NCBI RefSeq assembly: GCF_047663525.1
Contig: NC_092587.1
Coordinates: forward strand, 146,560,001-146,624,000
Source: Anas platyrhynchos
Lineage: Eukaryota > Chordata > Aves > Anseriformes > Anatidae
Length of the DNA stretch: 64,000 nucleotides
Direction: 5' to 3'
Part shown: one piece after another, positions 22,801-37,800 of the stretch
Numbering within the stretch: the stretch's first letter is position 1
Layout: each line of letters opens with the position of its first letter
Translations under genes and position numbers: made by a program
The notes under the pieces: generated by a model
What the model was told of the DNA's origin: nothing
Database searches by the model: none
The model's input: the letters and a program-made list of their open reading frames with translations, nothing else

Positions 22801-25800
22801 CCCGCGGTGAGGGTAGCAGGGAAGGCTGCTTCCCAGTTCTTCAACAGAACTCAGTATGTTGCAAAGTTCAGCCCTCGGAGCCTGCCAGCAATTTGCAAAT
22901 TACTGCTCCCATAATGACAATCTCTATCTAGAGGAAGCACACTTACCTTTCCCACAGTATGTCTTCTCTAACAGGGTCACATACCAGCTGTCCTTTTATA
23001 TAAGCATTTGCATCTCTAATAAACGAGGAGATTGCCTGGAGAAGGTGCTTTGCATCATTCATGGTCTCGTCACTGAATTCTACTGCTAAGGAAAAAAAAA
23101 AAACAAGCACTGTGTTATGGAGGACGTTGCTGTCACACATAGGCACAATACTCTGAGCCACAGTAGTTCCAGGAACAAAAGTTTGTAGTCACTTGTCAGA
23201 GCAAACTCTTCTTAATTGCACATTTAATTAGCAACTCTGCTTTTCAAGTGCACTAGGTGAATTAGATCAACATAAGAGACGATCATTTTATGTGACAACA
23301 AGGAACCTACTGGAAAGGCTTCAGACTGGTCTGAAGATTAGAAGCTCTCTGAGGCAACACCTGCTTGAATTAAAGTATTTTTTCAGTATTGAATCTTTCT
23401 GCCTGGTTATTAATCTCACGCACTTGGATGGGATGTACTTCTAATTGTCCCCCCAGATTAAAGCTGGGAGAACCCACCTTTGATCTCCCCCCTGAATTTT
23501 GTTCCAGTTTTAATTTAGGTAGACACAGTCAGCCTCTGGAGACCTCGGAAGACCCCTAACCCTCACCACTGACTGAGGAATACAGGCACTTACCTCTAAG
23601 GGTCTGTGTCACCAGCACCTAAACGCCTAGAGGCACCCAGCATGTTAGCAGAAGCCAGATGCGAGCCCTGATCTCGGTGCCATTAGCACAAATCCCGAAG
23701 AAGCCGAGCTGTCCAAACAGGCTTTCTGCAGGATTTGCCACCGTGTAACTGAGGCGTTAGTCTGGACTGTATTTGTCAGGTTTTCCACTTGTGTGTAATT
23801 AAAAATCTGCATTCCTGGCTCGTTAACATTGGTTTTAGAATTAAGCTGTACTAAGCTTTTAAAAAGACCGATGTAGTGACTTTTAGGAAACCGTGAGATA
23901 TCGAAGGAGATCATTTATATCCACTAAGATTACCCAGCTGATTACGCTGGTTACAGGGGCTCCGAGAGGAATACTTGATGAAAGTTTATTCTGATGAAGC
24001 TTTGATTAAAGCCATTCTTCTCCACTGATTCAGGGCATTCTTCTAACCCGCCACGTGCTGCAAACGCACCACGGGGCACACAGGCTGCTCGAGCAGCTCT
24101 CCATCTACCCCTTCCCTCCCTGCCACGGAAACCATCGCTGCTAAGTGCCGAATAACCGAGTGTTTGCTGCTAGCACCGACAATTCAAGACCTGAACGAGG
24201 GAAGTGTTTCAGTTTGTTCAAGTACAGAGTATCTCTGAGCCTGTTCCAGAGGCAAGCAGAGTTTTTAGGGTAAATGTAACACAGACCACAAAAAGGCACA
24301 AGATGAGCACCAGATCTACACAAACTACAGCACCAAAGGGACCATCTCTGAAATATCCAGGGAAATTGCAGAGTACTGACCATGTGCTTGATATCCTCAG
24401 AGCGAAAAACTCAGTAAGGAGAGCAGAGAGGCCACAAATCAGCGATTACAGCATCGGCAGTGGCAGCAGCAGACCACGCTGCTCTTCTGTTGCCCGTCTT
24501 ATTTTCCCCTAACATCCCGCTCAGCACTCGGTGTGCACAGCAGCAGACACGCGGGGGTAAGCTGGAGGCAGAAAGCCACACGTGGCAATGCCACCCAGCA
24601 TTTGCTACCTGGCTTCTTTAAGCAGAGGAGCAAACTGCAGGCTGTCACTGCCGCAGTACCCGAGCACAGAGGGAGACGACCAGCATCTGTCAGGCCTCAT
24701 TTCTCAGGCTTTATTTCCAAAGCCATTTCGCTGGTCGTGTCTCCTGGGCTCTTGTGTGCTCCTACTGCTAAGTAGCACCGATGTCTGCAGCCCGTGGTGA
24801 CCTGCCCCCAGCCCCAGGCAACGCAGCCCCTTCTTCACAGAAGAGCTTTATCCTAGTGGACAGCACCTCCACGCTTCCAGAGGAAGACACCAGCCTCATC
24901 TGAGCGCTCCTGAAGGCCTTTTACGGGCTCAATGAACGCTGCCCACCTCTCCAAGCTGATATTCCAGCAGGGTAACGTGTTCTCCTTCCAAGGCTGGGAC
25001 GGCAGGAATCGCCACCAACAGGCTCAGGCTGCAGGAAGCTTTTGAGGAACAAACAGAAGGTGCTCGGGATCTCACCTCTAATAAAAACACTTTGGAAGCA
25101 GGCAGCAAGGAGAAATGCAGCAGTCATCTCTGAACTGAGCTGATGGCATGGGCACGCTCTGGCTCACTGCGCAGTAAGTGCCTGGCTCTGCCCATTTATC
25201 TGACAAGGGGCCTGCCTCATCATGTGCACACCTTCCAGCAACCCATATCTGCCTGCACAGCGGCTTACTGGCATTATATTGACACAACACCACCGCTTCC
25301 TTTCAGCAAAGCCACCCAGATTTGCACAGGCAGCCCTGTTCTTTATTGTAGGAAGATATTTACCCGAGAAGGACGTGGCGATTCTTTGCTTTACTTCTCA
25401 GGTCGGTTCAAAGGCAGCCAGGAGCTCAGGAGCAGTGCAGAGGGGTGTGCAGGCATCCTCAGCTGCAGGGCTGCCCGTGCCATCCCTCACCCCTGAGGCA
25501 ACTGAAGCAACCCAGCCCCTCAGCTTTTGTTTCTAGAACAAACACGTGTGTGACAACGCTGTGGGTGCCAGCCTTTTTTCTTCATCCTTTGTTTTATTCA
25601 CTCCAGACTCCCACCACTCACTCTCCTACTACTCCAAACTTCCAAGTATTCAGGAATACGCAGCCTTCCCGGTGCCTTTGGCTGCCTTAGGAAAAGCAAG
25701 GCTCCGCCAGGCAGGTAGCTCCTGCAAGCAGCCAGGGGTATTAATGAGCAAAGATCTCCCAGCCCAGTAACTGCCTGTCTGTGGGGATGCACAGTGTGTT

Positions 25801-28800
25801 AGGCATTAGCAAAGCCACAGAGCCTTCACCACGTCAGTTCTCCCAGTCCTACTGCTAGGTGTGCTTTATTTGAGGCATCTGGAGGCTGGATTAATAACAC
25901 GGCAGGCGTTTCAGTGTGCTCCAGCATCTCAGCGCAGTACCAGGAGCGCTGACAAATCACATTATCCACCAGCAGCCATGGTGCTACCATCCACTTTTGG
26001 TAGATATCAATAAACTGGTTAAAAAAAAACAAACTGGTGCTATCCACACAAAAACCTCCTCTGGTTAAAAGCAGTGCCTGCCTGATGGAAACACTCTGGT
26101 GGAGAGCGAGGGAAGCCAGCAAAATTCCCCCACAGTTTTCCCTGCCAGCAGCTTCTGCCAGCTTGCCATGATCATCAGCTCATCAAGTGCTCGCCCAACT
26201 GAGCTGCACCGCCCTGAATGCCGAGCAACTCCACAGGACAAAAATAAAATAAAAATAAAAAATTATTAGTAAACCCTTGCCGTACCATAGAGGAACAGAA
26301 GGTAAAGCTCTACCTACATGTCTCTAAAAGCAGTTGGTTGTGACTGAAATGTAACTGGCTGCAACAGATGCAAATCAGAGGTGCAGGTAATTCATTAATC
26401 GAAAGCGTAATTAATTCCGAGTTGTAATTAACCTCAGTTTCAGGAAGGTATTTAGACAAACAGTTAAGTGCTGCCCTCGGTAAAGATGCCTTCCTAAATG
26501 TCAGCCTAAGAGCAACCCCACAGAGCACAGCAAACCTGCCCGCTTAGGGTGGGAGCTGTGGGGCACAGCAGGAGGAGCCCCCTCCTCTGCACCACCAGAG
26601 CTCCGCTCGGGGAGCTGTGTGTGAAAAGCCAGGCATAGCTTTTCCTTACCTGAGCTGTACCTGCTGCGCAGACAAAACATCCGGAATTGATCCGATGAAG
26701 ACTTCTCCAGAAAATCCTAAACTCCACCCAGAAAAAGAGAGCTTTAGTATCGCGTCAGATCATTTCTTAATCTGTTGTTAATTCTCTTACGCGGGTTTTA
26801 CAGCATATTTCAGACAAATTGGCATTACAAGGAAACTCTGTCCTTTAAATTGGGTTTAAAACTTTAAATGAGAAAACTTTTTTAGAGTCTGAACTAAATA
26901 AAATCTAATTCCATCAACATATAACGTGATATATACATATACATAGAATATATAAGTATACATGTAATGTCCATCACAAATATAAAACACTGAAAAATAC
27001 TTTGTTAGGATGATCAAATGTTTATTCATTGATAAAGACCTGTGCACAAAACCAAACTAAAATTACTAGACTAAGAGGTGGATACAAACCTACAGGAAAG
27101 GACAACTCCTAAGTTTTTGCAAAGTTTCTGACAAAGAAAAACTTCCTGAAGAAGAAAATGAGTGTACCTCTTCTGGAGGAGTAGCTTATGAAGGAAAACA
27201 GGGGAGTGAACAAAAAGCTTTTTTAAAAAAAAATAATCACAGGAATTTATCTACGCTAGTTGTGAAGCCTCATTAATTTCACCCTGCTACTTATCTAGCT
27301 TTAAAAATAATTTACTATCCCGACAAAGAACTATTTCAGTGCTTGGGAGGGACGCGGATAAAACATTCAATCCCTTGACAGCTCTGCTCTCAGCAAGCCG
27401 GTTGAACAAGGTGGCAGATTAACTGAACATCGCATTCCTGCCTCTTTTTTTTTTTTTACCCCCAATTTGCAAATTGGTGCTAGTAAGTTTGTAACACTGA
27501 AGCACCACTGAAATAGAAAATCGTAAGGTGAAGTCAGTACAAGAAGAAAACACGGGAAGTGTCATTTGCTTAAAGATGCACATTTCGGAATTTAGCTTCT
27601 GCTGCCAGACTAAACCAGCCTGAACACTGAAGGTAGCAAAATGTCAGCAATGTGCAGTCTCTCAAGTGAAAATAGAAATAATTGAGGCAATCAGTGCAAG
27701 CTAAATCAAGAAACAGATTGTGAAACTAAATGGTCTTTTTTCTTTTTTTTTTTTTTGGGGAAATAAACTTAACCCATAACTTTATGTACTCAGTGTTCCC
27801 AGAAGCTTTATGCGAATACGCAGAAGGAAAACAAAGTCAGTAAAGTAAGGAAATAAATTCCACTGAGGAAAACTTTGAATTTGGGAAGGGGTCATCCAAA
27901 TTGCAGAAATCAGTTCTGCATTTCATTAAAAACAGAGCACGGAGGAAGAAAGTACTCGTAAATCTTTCCAAGGGGGTTGCTTGGCCGTGCATTATCGGCA
28001 CGCACTTGATTTTGGAGGTCAGAATTAATAGCCTTTATATATAAAAAAAAAAAAAAAAACCACGAACAAGGGGGAAGAAAAATAGCGCAGCTGGACTGAG
28101 AGCATCCAGCACGGCTGCAGGAAAGGAGAGCCATGCCTCAGTGGCTGCCAGGAATGCGCTCTGCGCTCCTCTGCCACCCGAGACAAAGGAAAAGCCGCCG
28201 GCACCATCCGAGGCCGTGAATTTTTCAGAGCACAGGCACGGAGCTCCTCACAGGGCTTAGCGCCCAGGCTGCAGAAAGACTGTATGGGAAGAAATCTGGC
28301 TCACTGGACTGAAAGTTACTTGCCGGAGAGGATTAATACTTGCTCACCATGTCTAATCGCAGAAATTAAAAGAAGAAACCCACAAGGAAAGGGAGAAGGC
28401 CCTGAATGTTTTGTTGCTGAGCACATCGCTGCTGGCTACAAAGAAATTTCTGCGTGCCTCCTGCACAACACTTTGCTCCATACAAAGAAGTGCCACTGCA
28501 CAGATGCAGGGGAGCATTTCTATACATTTTTTTTCGTTGTGTGTATTGCATTCACAGCCATTCCTCCACCCTGCATCTGCTTGGACTCTGGAAAGTGCTG
28601 TGAAAATGGTGAGGGATGGATAATTTTCCTCGGGGAGGAGAGGCTTAGCTGTACACACACGAGACGAGATGGGAGAATTCAGAATAAAGCAGAACTCCCT
28701 TTAAAAGGACTGTAATTAGTCTTCCGAGAGGGCAGAGGGGAACGTGTGTGCTGAAACGGCCTCTCAAGCTTTGTCTAAAGGAAGAAAATTACCCGCTTCG

Positions 28801-31800
28801 AACAATAGGTGTCAGCCATCGCTGGAGCTGAGATGGTGTTAAGTACAACGTATCACCAACACGCTGACACAAACCCTGCTCTGCGCTGTGCCACAAACTT
28901 TGGCTCAACCCCTTTGTGGGCCTTCGGGGAGGAAAGGAGAGGATCCACAAGTGACTGACTCACTGAACTGCTTCTGGTGAATGGCTCCTTCTCTCTGACA
29001 CAGTAAAACAGGATGTATTTGTGCAGCTTGGAGGTATGAAAAGACAAAGGTTTCTGTACATCATCAAAAAGGTGACAGTAAAAAAAAAAAAGAAATAAAA
29101 TAAAGGAGAGGACAAGAGACCATTATGATAGTATAGTTGCAGAATACCTGATAAATTACTAAGAAAATGCTGAGACTATGTCACTTCTCACCTAAAGCAG
29201 GACAAGGAAAAATATCCACCCTTGCCTAAATCCCAAACTCATACATGATAGATAAGTGTACAGAAAACGCATTATTGCAACACAAATTTCTGGTACTAGG
29301 CACAAATGCTGCTCCTACAAACCCTCTCAGCTCAGTGAGACCCAAGTTATGAACAATCCCTGAGTCACAGCAGGTTTCCTGCGTCCCAACAGAATAACAG
29401 GTACATCTGCATTAGAAAAACACCCTGCCTCACTTCTTCCACTGCAGTATAAGCAAATGCTCATGTGTTTTCTCAAAAGAAAGCTGTGATTAATACTTAC
29501 GTGTTACATACATACATCTCTTCAGCTCACAAAAATAGATTACCTTAATTGTTATGTAGTTTTTTAATGACTTGGACATTTTTTCTTGACTTCCTTTAAC
29601 GTGCAAATGCCCTAGGGGGAAAAAAAAAATTGGGATAAGTTAGTATTCTTCTCAATGGGCAGCGAATGAGGAAAAAAATCTGGAGTCTCAGGAGGCATAC
29701 GCTGAGATGGACGTGTGCCAACCATCTCAATGCAACATGTAAATTATTGTTCAAAAGCTCGGCCACGCCACCCTCGACATGGGCTGGGTGAATTTTAAAA
29801 CAGAAGAAAACATTATTCAAAAAAGAACTACCCTAGGAGACATAAGGGAAAAACAAAAGAAAAAAAGTCTTTCTTAACCAAATTGATAATGAATTGATAA
29901 AAAACAAGCAAGCAAGTATTTTTCAGTCTTCACAGAAAAGTACTTTACCTGTTACCTTTGACTTTCCATAAATATTTTAAGACTTTTAAAGATCATCCAA
30001 TTATCCTGCAATACGATGTTCTTGAAACCCAACTTTCTGTATGTACTACTCACTACTATTTTTTTAATCCAAAAGTTTATTGTTTTAATCCAAAATACCT
30101 CAAGTGTAAAGTTTTCTGTGCATCCCCTATTCTGAAACTCAATCTACAAAAATTTGGAAGGAGTTGGTTGCCAGAAAGGATTAGATGGGATAAGGAAGAC
30201 ACTCAGATCTGAGGATCTGTTTTCTGAAGTTCAATTTTAAGAGATACCATAAAGCAAGTCAAAGCTTTTGAAAGGCAACTGGTAGATTTTGCTGCTCAGA
30301 AGTAACTTACTGAAAAAGCCGTCTGTGTTTCTTCTGGATACTTATGCCAAAAAATCTGACAGGAGCTTATAGTCACAGAAAAGAGCTAGTGAGGAGTACT
30401 GTACTTGGGGAATGAAGTCATTGGCACTGTCTGGGAGCATGTTTCCTCAAAGTGGGGCTAGTGAAGGCAGTGGGGAGCATCCAAGGTGGCCATCCAGACC
30501 TTCTCCCCACGTGCTGAGTCCCCCTGCACAGCTCTCAGCTGTGCCACACCAAGCACACGTGCCTGTTAACCACAGCCCCAGTGGTGTGGCAGCCCTGGAG
30601 CACTCCATGCACAAGGAGTGTGTCTGCGTGGCACCAGGAGCTGCATGCTAACGCTGCTCACAGCGCAGCTCCTTCACACAGGCTTGGCATGTGCAGGGTC
30701 CCTGCAGGTCCTCCACCAGGACTCATTGCCTTCTTGCTGCCTTGGGGAGCTGGTGAGGTAGAAGGAAAATAACAGGGGGATTTAGCTGGTAAGGAAACTC
30801 GTCAGGCTGCTCAGGTGAACCCTGCTCCTAGCAGGGCTAACTTCAAAGCCAGATCATGCTCAAAATTGCCCAAGTTCTGCTTGAAGAAAGGGGTTCATTT
30901 GTCTGCTCACTGCTGGGATGCAGTGTAAAGAAAGAGGGGAAAAGTTATAGCTGCGATGCCTAATTGGAATTAATTTTAAAATGTAATCTCTAAGAACTAA
31001 TGCAGCTTTCAATAGCTGCACAGACCCTCCATTTGCAGGGCTGTGATGCAAGAAAAAGGAAGTAATGATCTGCATCACACTTAGAGTAAGCAGAGCTTGA
31101 CTTCAGGGTAAAATTCTGTCAAAGCAATGCGGGAGATGAGGCTGTATGCTCCTGGACCCTGTCTGCACTAGCCACACCACCACCACTGATAGAAGACATC
31201 AATTATTTACAGAGCCGGAGGGATGCTGAACACAGAGCCAATAAAATGCTACTCAGCACCATTTCAGAAATGTAGTTAAAAGCTTTAATTGGCTTCTCTT
31301 ATTAATAGAGTAATCCTGGAAGTTACCAAGCTCCCACAACTAACAGTTTTCAGACACTGTTAACTGCAGAACCCAGCACTTAGCCCTACTCAGATGCAGA
31401 TTTTTAAGCGTGAACTTTCCTTACTCTTTAACAGCACACCAGCAACCTTGCATTCCTTCAGACACCTGCTGCCTCCGGGTGCTCCTCAGGGTGGACACAC
31501 TACACACAATTACGGCTCCGTTTTCACAGATGGTGGAAGAAGTTTCACATCTTGTGAAGCAGCCCGGTCTGATGCTTGAATTTTGCATCACTCTGCACAG
31601 CGCTGCTCTGCCGCCCTGACTGGAGCCCTCTCCCTTCTCCAAGGGGACAAAATTCCCAGCAACTCTTCCAAAGAGAAAAGCAACCTTCTTGGGCCTGGTG
31701 AACGGGCATGAGAAGCGTCTGGATTCATCTCCTAGCTCCTTTGACAGTGGTTCAAGTCCGTGGGGATTCTCCTGGAGAAAGCCACCTCCAGTCCTACCTC

Positions 31801-34800
31801 CACCACCTGCACAGCTAAGTTTGCACAGCACCCTTTCAAGGATAGCAAAGAATCAAGAGTTGTATGGATCCAGAACCAGCTACAACAAAAACCTACAATT
31901 CAATAAAAACCTCATTTTCATGATGTTTAGTCCTGACCGCCATCAGGTGAGGCCATTCCCTCTGCCTTGTAGCTAAATTCCTGAATAAAAACATGCAGAC
32001 TGCCAGAAACACTGGACACTTGTAGCTCTAACAACTAAAATAAACCCCTCAAACACAAACTTTCACCAGTGGAAAATGAATAGCCTGGGTATGATTACTT
32101 ATTTATTTATTTAGCTTCTGTGAAGCTGCCTAAATATTGACTGACTTAACTGTAGGCAGCCCAATTTTGAGCAATTTGGCCATGTTGTCTTAATAAGGCA
32201 CAGGTAACACCTGAATTTGAAGTAATACTCCTCTTCAAGAGCCTCAGCGCTTGGAATGGTTTCATTAAAGAATCACAGAATATAAGGATTTTCATAACTT
32301 TGGCTTGGCGCTCTTCCCGGAGCACAAGTAGTCTAAAAATAAAGTCCTTATAAGAAGATTTATCCCCAGTGCAGGGATTTTCTTCCTCTAATGGGGATTG
32401 CTTCTCCAATTCTGAGCCTGCTAAAATTCTGAAGTCTGTTACCAGAATAAATTGTTTCTGAAGCTGATTCATTTGCCCTAAATAATTCACGTTATCGTCC
32501 TCCAGCAACATTTTTTGAATTAATGAATGTAATCTGTCAGCTCCTGGAGAAGCTCAGCACTCAAACTGCCCTTGGAATCAAGCTTTTTTTTTTTTTCTTC
32601 ATTTTCTTGAGAAAAGAAATCTTGAATCCTCTTTATTTGCTTAGTTTCAAAGGATATTTCCCCTATAGTTTTGACTCCAAGCTAGAGAACTCAGAGTATT
32701 TTTTTTTTTTGGCAGAGGGCTCCAGCTGGCAGTAGCCAGTGTATTGTCTATCTCATTGGAAGCACAGACAATTTCCCAGCACTTCAGGAGTGAAGCGTAC
32801 CCTGGAGGATGCACCAGCCTCTGGACAGTTTCTGTTGACTTCTAACAGCCTCCACATTGAGAAATGAAACTAGAATTCGGTATTAACCCCAAACAGCACA
32901 AATATATAAAGGCCTCAGTAATTCCCAGAGCGTACCAAAGCTCCACAGCTCTTGCTCAAACAAGCAGCAAGAGATTTTACACAAAGTGTTGTTCAGCAAG
33001 AAGAAAGGCAGGTTCAATCTGCAGTCTGTTGCTTTTGGTCCTTTGGAGACCACCCAGAACCACTACAACTGCAATAGGAAGAAGAAACTTCACAGTTTCT
33101 CCCAGAAGGACGCTGCCAATCCCATCACGTAACAGCGTTGTTCAGAGCATTGCGCAGCACAATCTTCACTGAAGCATTACTGTATAAGGCAGCAGCTCTA
33201 CGTAACAACAATATAATAATGCTGAAGACCAAGTGAATAAGACACTTTGCTATCATTTAGTCAGGCACAGGCAGCAAGGTCACTTCTAGGAGAAAGAGAT
33301 GCAGAGGTCTGTGGCATCGATGGGCTACCCCAAGACCAAGTCGCTCACCCAGCAGCAACCTCTTTGGTCACGCCTGAGCAGACTAGACCAAAGTGTCTGA
33401 CTCAGTCTTTGGCATTAACCTTGCACCTCTTACTCATCACTCATCACACTGCTACCGGAGGATTTAAAAAAACAAAACAAACAACAAAAACCCACAAGCT
33501 TCTCAGAAGAATTTAAATAGTTACAGGTGCATGAATCATGCATCAGAGCTTCCAGTTCATTGCAGCAGAGCATCTGCTTGGTAGGTTTCTCCCACATTTC
33601 AAAACATCCCAGCTCAGATGTTTCTCTACAGAGTCACAACTGTGAGCTTTGTTGGCTCATCGGTTCAGGCATCTCAGCCTTCTCTCCATTCTTACCCTTC
33701 AGGAGTTCGGAGTCTTTGTAAGAGGAGAGCCTTTTCGCTGTATCCATAATTACAGGCTATTTTACTCAGCACTCCACTGAAAACTGTCTTTTAAGCTCAC
33801 AGGCAACTGGTGCTGAGAGATGATGGAGAGCTAGACTGGTTTATTCCAGTTTCAAAGCTTCTAAAACACTATGATCAGCTACCTGTCACCTTCCCTCACC
33901 TGCCTCCAGATACCGAGGGTTCCATCTCAAAGACAGCAGGAATTTCTATTTTTAGGAGGCCATATAGAAAAGATCAATTATTTTCACCCTCTTCCAGCAG
34001 GACTGTCACAGCCAAAGTAAAACTGGAACAGAAACTGTTATCATAACCAGTGCCCTCAAATTTTGCAGAAATCAGGTGAAAGGAGATGAGATTCTGCTGG
34101 CAGAACTTTTCTTTCCACATTTTTAATTAGGAATAAACACTGTACAGATGCTACTTAGTATTTCAGTGTAACCACTTAAAAAAGGCATTCGTTCTACAGT
34201 TTCAAGATTCACTCATTTATGTTTCTTCTTTTAGTGAGGACAGAACTTGGTCACTGCAGTACAGCATCTGTTTGTAAGGTTTTCTTCCCATTTCATGCCA
34301 TACAATGTCAAACCTTAAAAAAAAATATAAAAAAAAACACCCTTATACTTGTACAGGCCTCCCAGGTGATTGATATTTCACTTACCAGAATGCAGGAAAT
34401 AATTCCCCCACTGCTCGCACTGATGATACACCTCGCACTGCGCGATCTCATTTTCATGATGAGGAAACGCGAGATCTATTCCCCCAGAATGGATGTCCAG
34501 CTGCTTTCCGAACACTGCGCTGTAACAATAATTTCCTGGTCAGCAAGGGGAACGCTACAAAAGGTTTTTGTAAAAGAAATGCAGAAAATGATAAGGTGAA
34601 ACATCATAAACATAAACACATTATTGACTGATTACAGTTTCAGATGAGGATTTTACACAGATCTTAACACCAAAATTGCAGCAGAACCTGTGTGGACAGG
34701 ACCACAACTGCCTGCTATTAATCTTCCTTAGCATGAGCAATTATTTTTCTAATTTAGATCAAAGAACAGCAAGCAGGACATCTCCCTTCCTTGTTCTGCT

Positions 34801-37800
34801 ACGGTATCAGCATCAGACAGCTTCCTTCATCTACAGACTAAACAACTTCAGAGATGAACGTTTCTTGAAATTTAGTGTCCTTCTTGGGACAAAACACCCT
34901 GGCTCACGATGGCACTGCAGTCCTAGTTCACAGAGCCACAGCGTGGTTGAGGCTGGAAAGGCCCCCTGGAGGCCACCTGCTCCAGCAGGGCCACCCAGGC
35001 CCATCTCCAGGCGGCTTTTGAAGATCGCCAAGGAGGAGACCCCACAGCCTCTCTGGGCAGCCTGTGCCAGTGCCCCGTCACTTGCACAGTGAGAATGTGT
35101 TTCCTGATGTTCACAGGGAGCCTCCTGTGTTCTAGTTTGCGCCCACTGCCTCTTGTCCTGGCACCGGGCACCTCTGAAAAGAGCCTGGCTCCATTTTTTT
35201 TGCACCCTCCCTTCAGGTATTTGTAGGCATATATCTTTATAAGTTTTTACATTTATAGACCCTCTCAGTTTGGGGCAGAGAAATAGGAAAAAACTGAAAG
35301 AGAGGATGGAAGACAGACTGCCTGTGGCTATGTCTAAAGCTCATATCCCACTGCTTCTTCCTGCCTGCTTCAAAACCGGATTAAGTGTGGACCTTCAGAG
35401 AGAGACCCCAGCTTGTCCCTTCCCTCTTGCCACCTGGAGGCAAACACTGTCCATGGGCAGTTTCCTTCGACAACACAAATAAGAGCTGAGGAGAGGGAAA
35501 AAGATCTACAAAATGCTCAGGGACAGGAGCTGCAGCCCATCTCTGACTGTAAGTGAAGCTCCAGATCAGACCTGAGTCACACCAGATGGTTCCCTCCTTC
35601 TCCAGGACTAAACTAGAGACCGATGCCCTTCACCTTCTCTCTCTCTCACACACACACACTTCAAAGATATTTCAAAATTAATTCACCTAACTTAAAGAGC
35701 TTTGAGATCTTTGGCAAAACAGACAAGTAGTTATTACTTAAAATGGGTACTTGAGAGCTGACTGTGACAGTACAACACCTCAGGTAACTTACAAAAATAA
35801 GCTCCCTGTTCCTCACAGTCCCAAATTACCACACTTCTGCTCTCCACAGGTAAACTCCTATTTACATGGCAGGAGTCTCATCGCAGTGAAGTGTACAGAA
35901 AACACATACATCCTCTAAATAGCATCACATTAGCACATAGGCCACTTTGTAACCAGTTGTCATTTCTTACCTAGAGTGCACTTCTGTCTTAGGTTGCACT
36001 TCAAATGCAACGTGCTTTTGTGCACTTGGGTTGCTTTAAGAACTGTTCCACAGCACTGAAACTATTTAGTGATATAAAATCACCTTTATAAATGCTTTTT
36101 GCTAGCAGGTAGTAATGACTAACGTCCCTACATGCACCAGCATGGCCTATGAAAGAGAAACCTGAAGCAGTTGTTCCACCTACTTTCAGCTTGGGTTCAA
36201 AACTCTCAAGTTACACAAGGTCAGATCTCAGTAATTTCTTACTAGCTTTGAAAAAAAGATATGAAACTAATGCAAAACTAAGTACCACTACCAATGTTTC
36301 ACAAAGGAAGAGTTAAAGCCTCTCTTTTCCAAACACAAATTAATAGGTCATAAATTGACACTTCACAGGATGAAGTATTCCTGTCCTGTAGAAAAAATGA
36401 AACAAAACTCTAAATTCTGAGCAAATTCTAGACATCTCTAAGCAAACTGCTACTGCACACAATTCACGTCATGCCCACAGATTATACTGCCACGTAGAAA
36501 TCTGAATATTTAGTAGTGTGGCTGGCTTTTAAAGAAATCTGAATAATGATAGATGATTAGCAGACACATCCACAAGTGCCATTAAGATAATGTCAGCAAA
36601 ACTTCCTGTGTCCTGATACAGCACTACAGGCTTGACTAGGTCCACTGGAGATTACATGACGTGGAAGGGAGGAAGATGAAAGAGGTCTTTCTTAACTTTC
36701 ACAAAAACTTTGGTTACTCAATTCAAGTTAAAAGACTCCCTAATCAGCTACGTGATCTTGCATGGCTTATTTTAAATGCACGCTTTTCTCTCTAAGGAGA
36801 GAAAGTGCCAAAATATAACAAGACAGCTACGGAAAGTATTCAGATTAGAACTGGTGCTTTCCACTGATCATAAAAAAAAAAAAAAAGAGCAGTACTGCTT
36901 CTACTACTGTAGTGTGACTGATGACAAAAACCAGCGATGGGTTTAAAATACCAGAAATCTGACCTTGATATCGTGGAGCACTCGATGTGCCATCCAGGTC
37001 TTCCTTTTCCCCAGGGAGAAGTCCAGAATAACTCTTGAGGTTTGGCAGCTTTCCACAGCGCAAAATCTTTACCATAGCGTTTATCAGTATCAACTACCAT
37101 GGAAAAGGGATTTATTAATGGGACATGTCTCAGAAAAATAAATAATGAACAAATGAAAGAAAGCAGAAATGTGCGCTTAGTGAACCATTCAGTTTTTATT
37201 TTCTGCCCAACTCCTTTTCCTGTGTCCTTCCTCCTTTCCTGCTTACCTTGGGCTTCCAGTTCCTTGATCAAGCTTTTGAAAAAAATAGTATGTGGAATTT
37301 GACTTCTGCAGGCTAAAAAGATGGATTCAAGATTCTTTAATACATCTCATCCTTTCTGTTCTTTTGGCTTTCTCTGGTTTTATCTCATTTGCTTAGTTAC
37401 TTATCATCTAGTTTCCTAGGATATACAGGTTGCACTGCAGCAGCAGAAGAAAAAAATCCTTAATTATTTAACATTGCTCATCTGTTTTTATCAGCAGTGA
37501 CGTTAGATTTACTTCTTTCCTCTACTTATTCCAGATCATTAACAAAAACACCATGTATGACTGGGTCTAAACCTACCCCTGCAGCATTCCACTACCAACA
37601 CGTTCTAATGATGATTCACAGCTATTTTCAGGGCTCTATCAGGTGGTCATTTTTCTTGATCCACTCCACTTGTCCTTTATTGATATTATATAGAGGCTGT
37701 TTTTATTCAGAGCGTCATGCAATATTAAGCGGAGCACATTACAGAAATCCATTACACCTGCTTCATCATTCAAAATTGATAAGAAATAAAGGGACAGAAA

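Noticed and set aside
26506-26727. Minus-strand open frame across CARS2 exon 10
   Set aside because: It overlaps the exon in the wrong frame. The spliced frame [11 protein letters not shown] fits cysteinyl-tRNA synthetase and closes with its neighbours.
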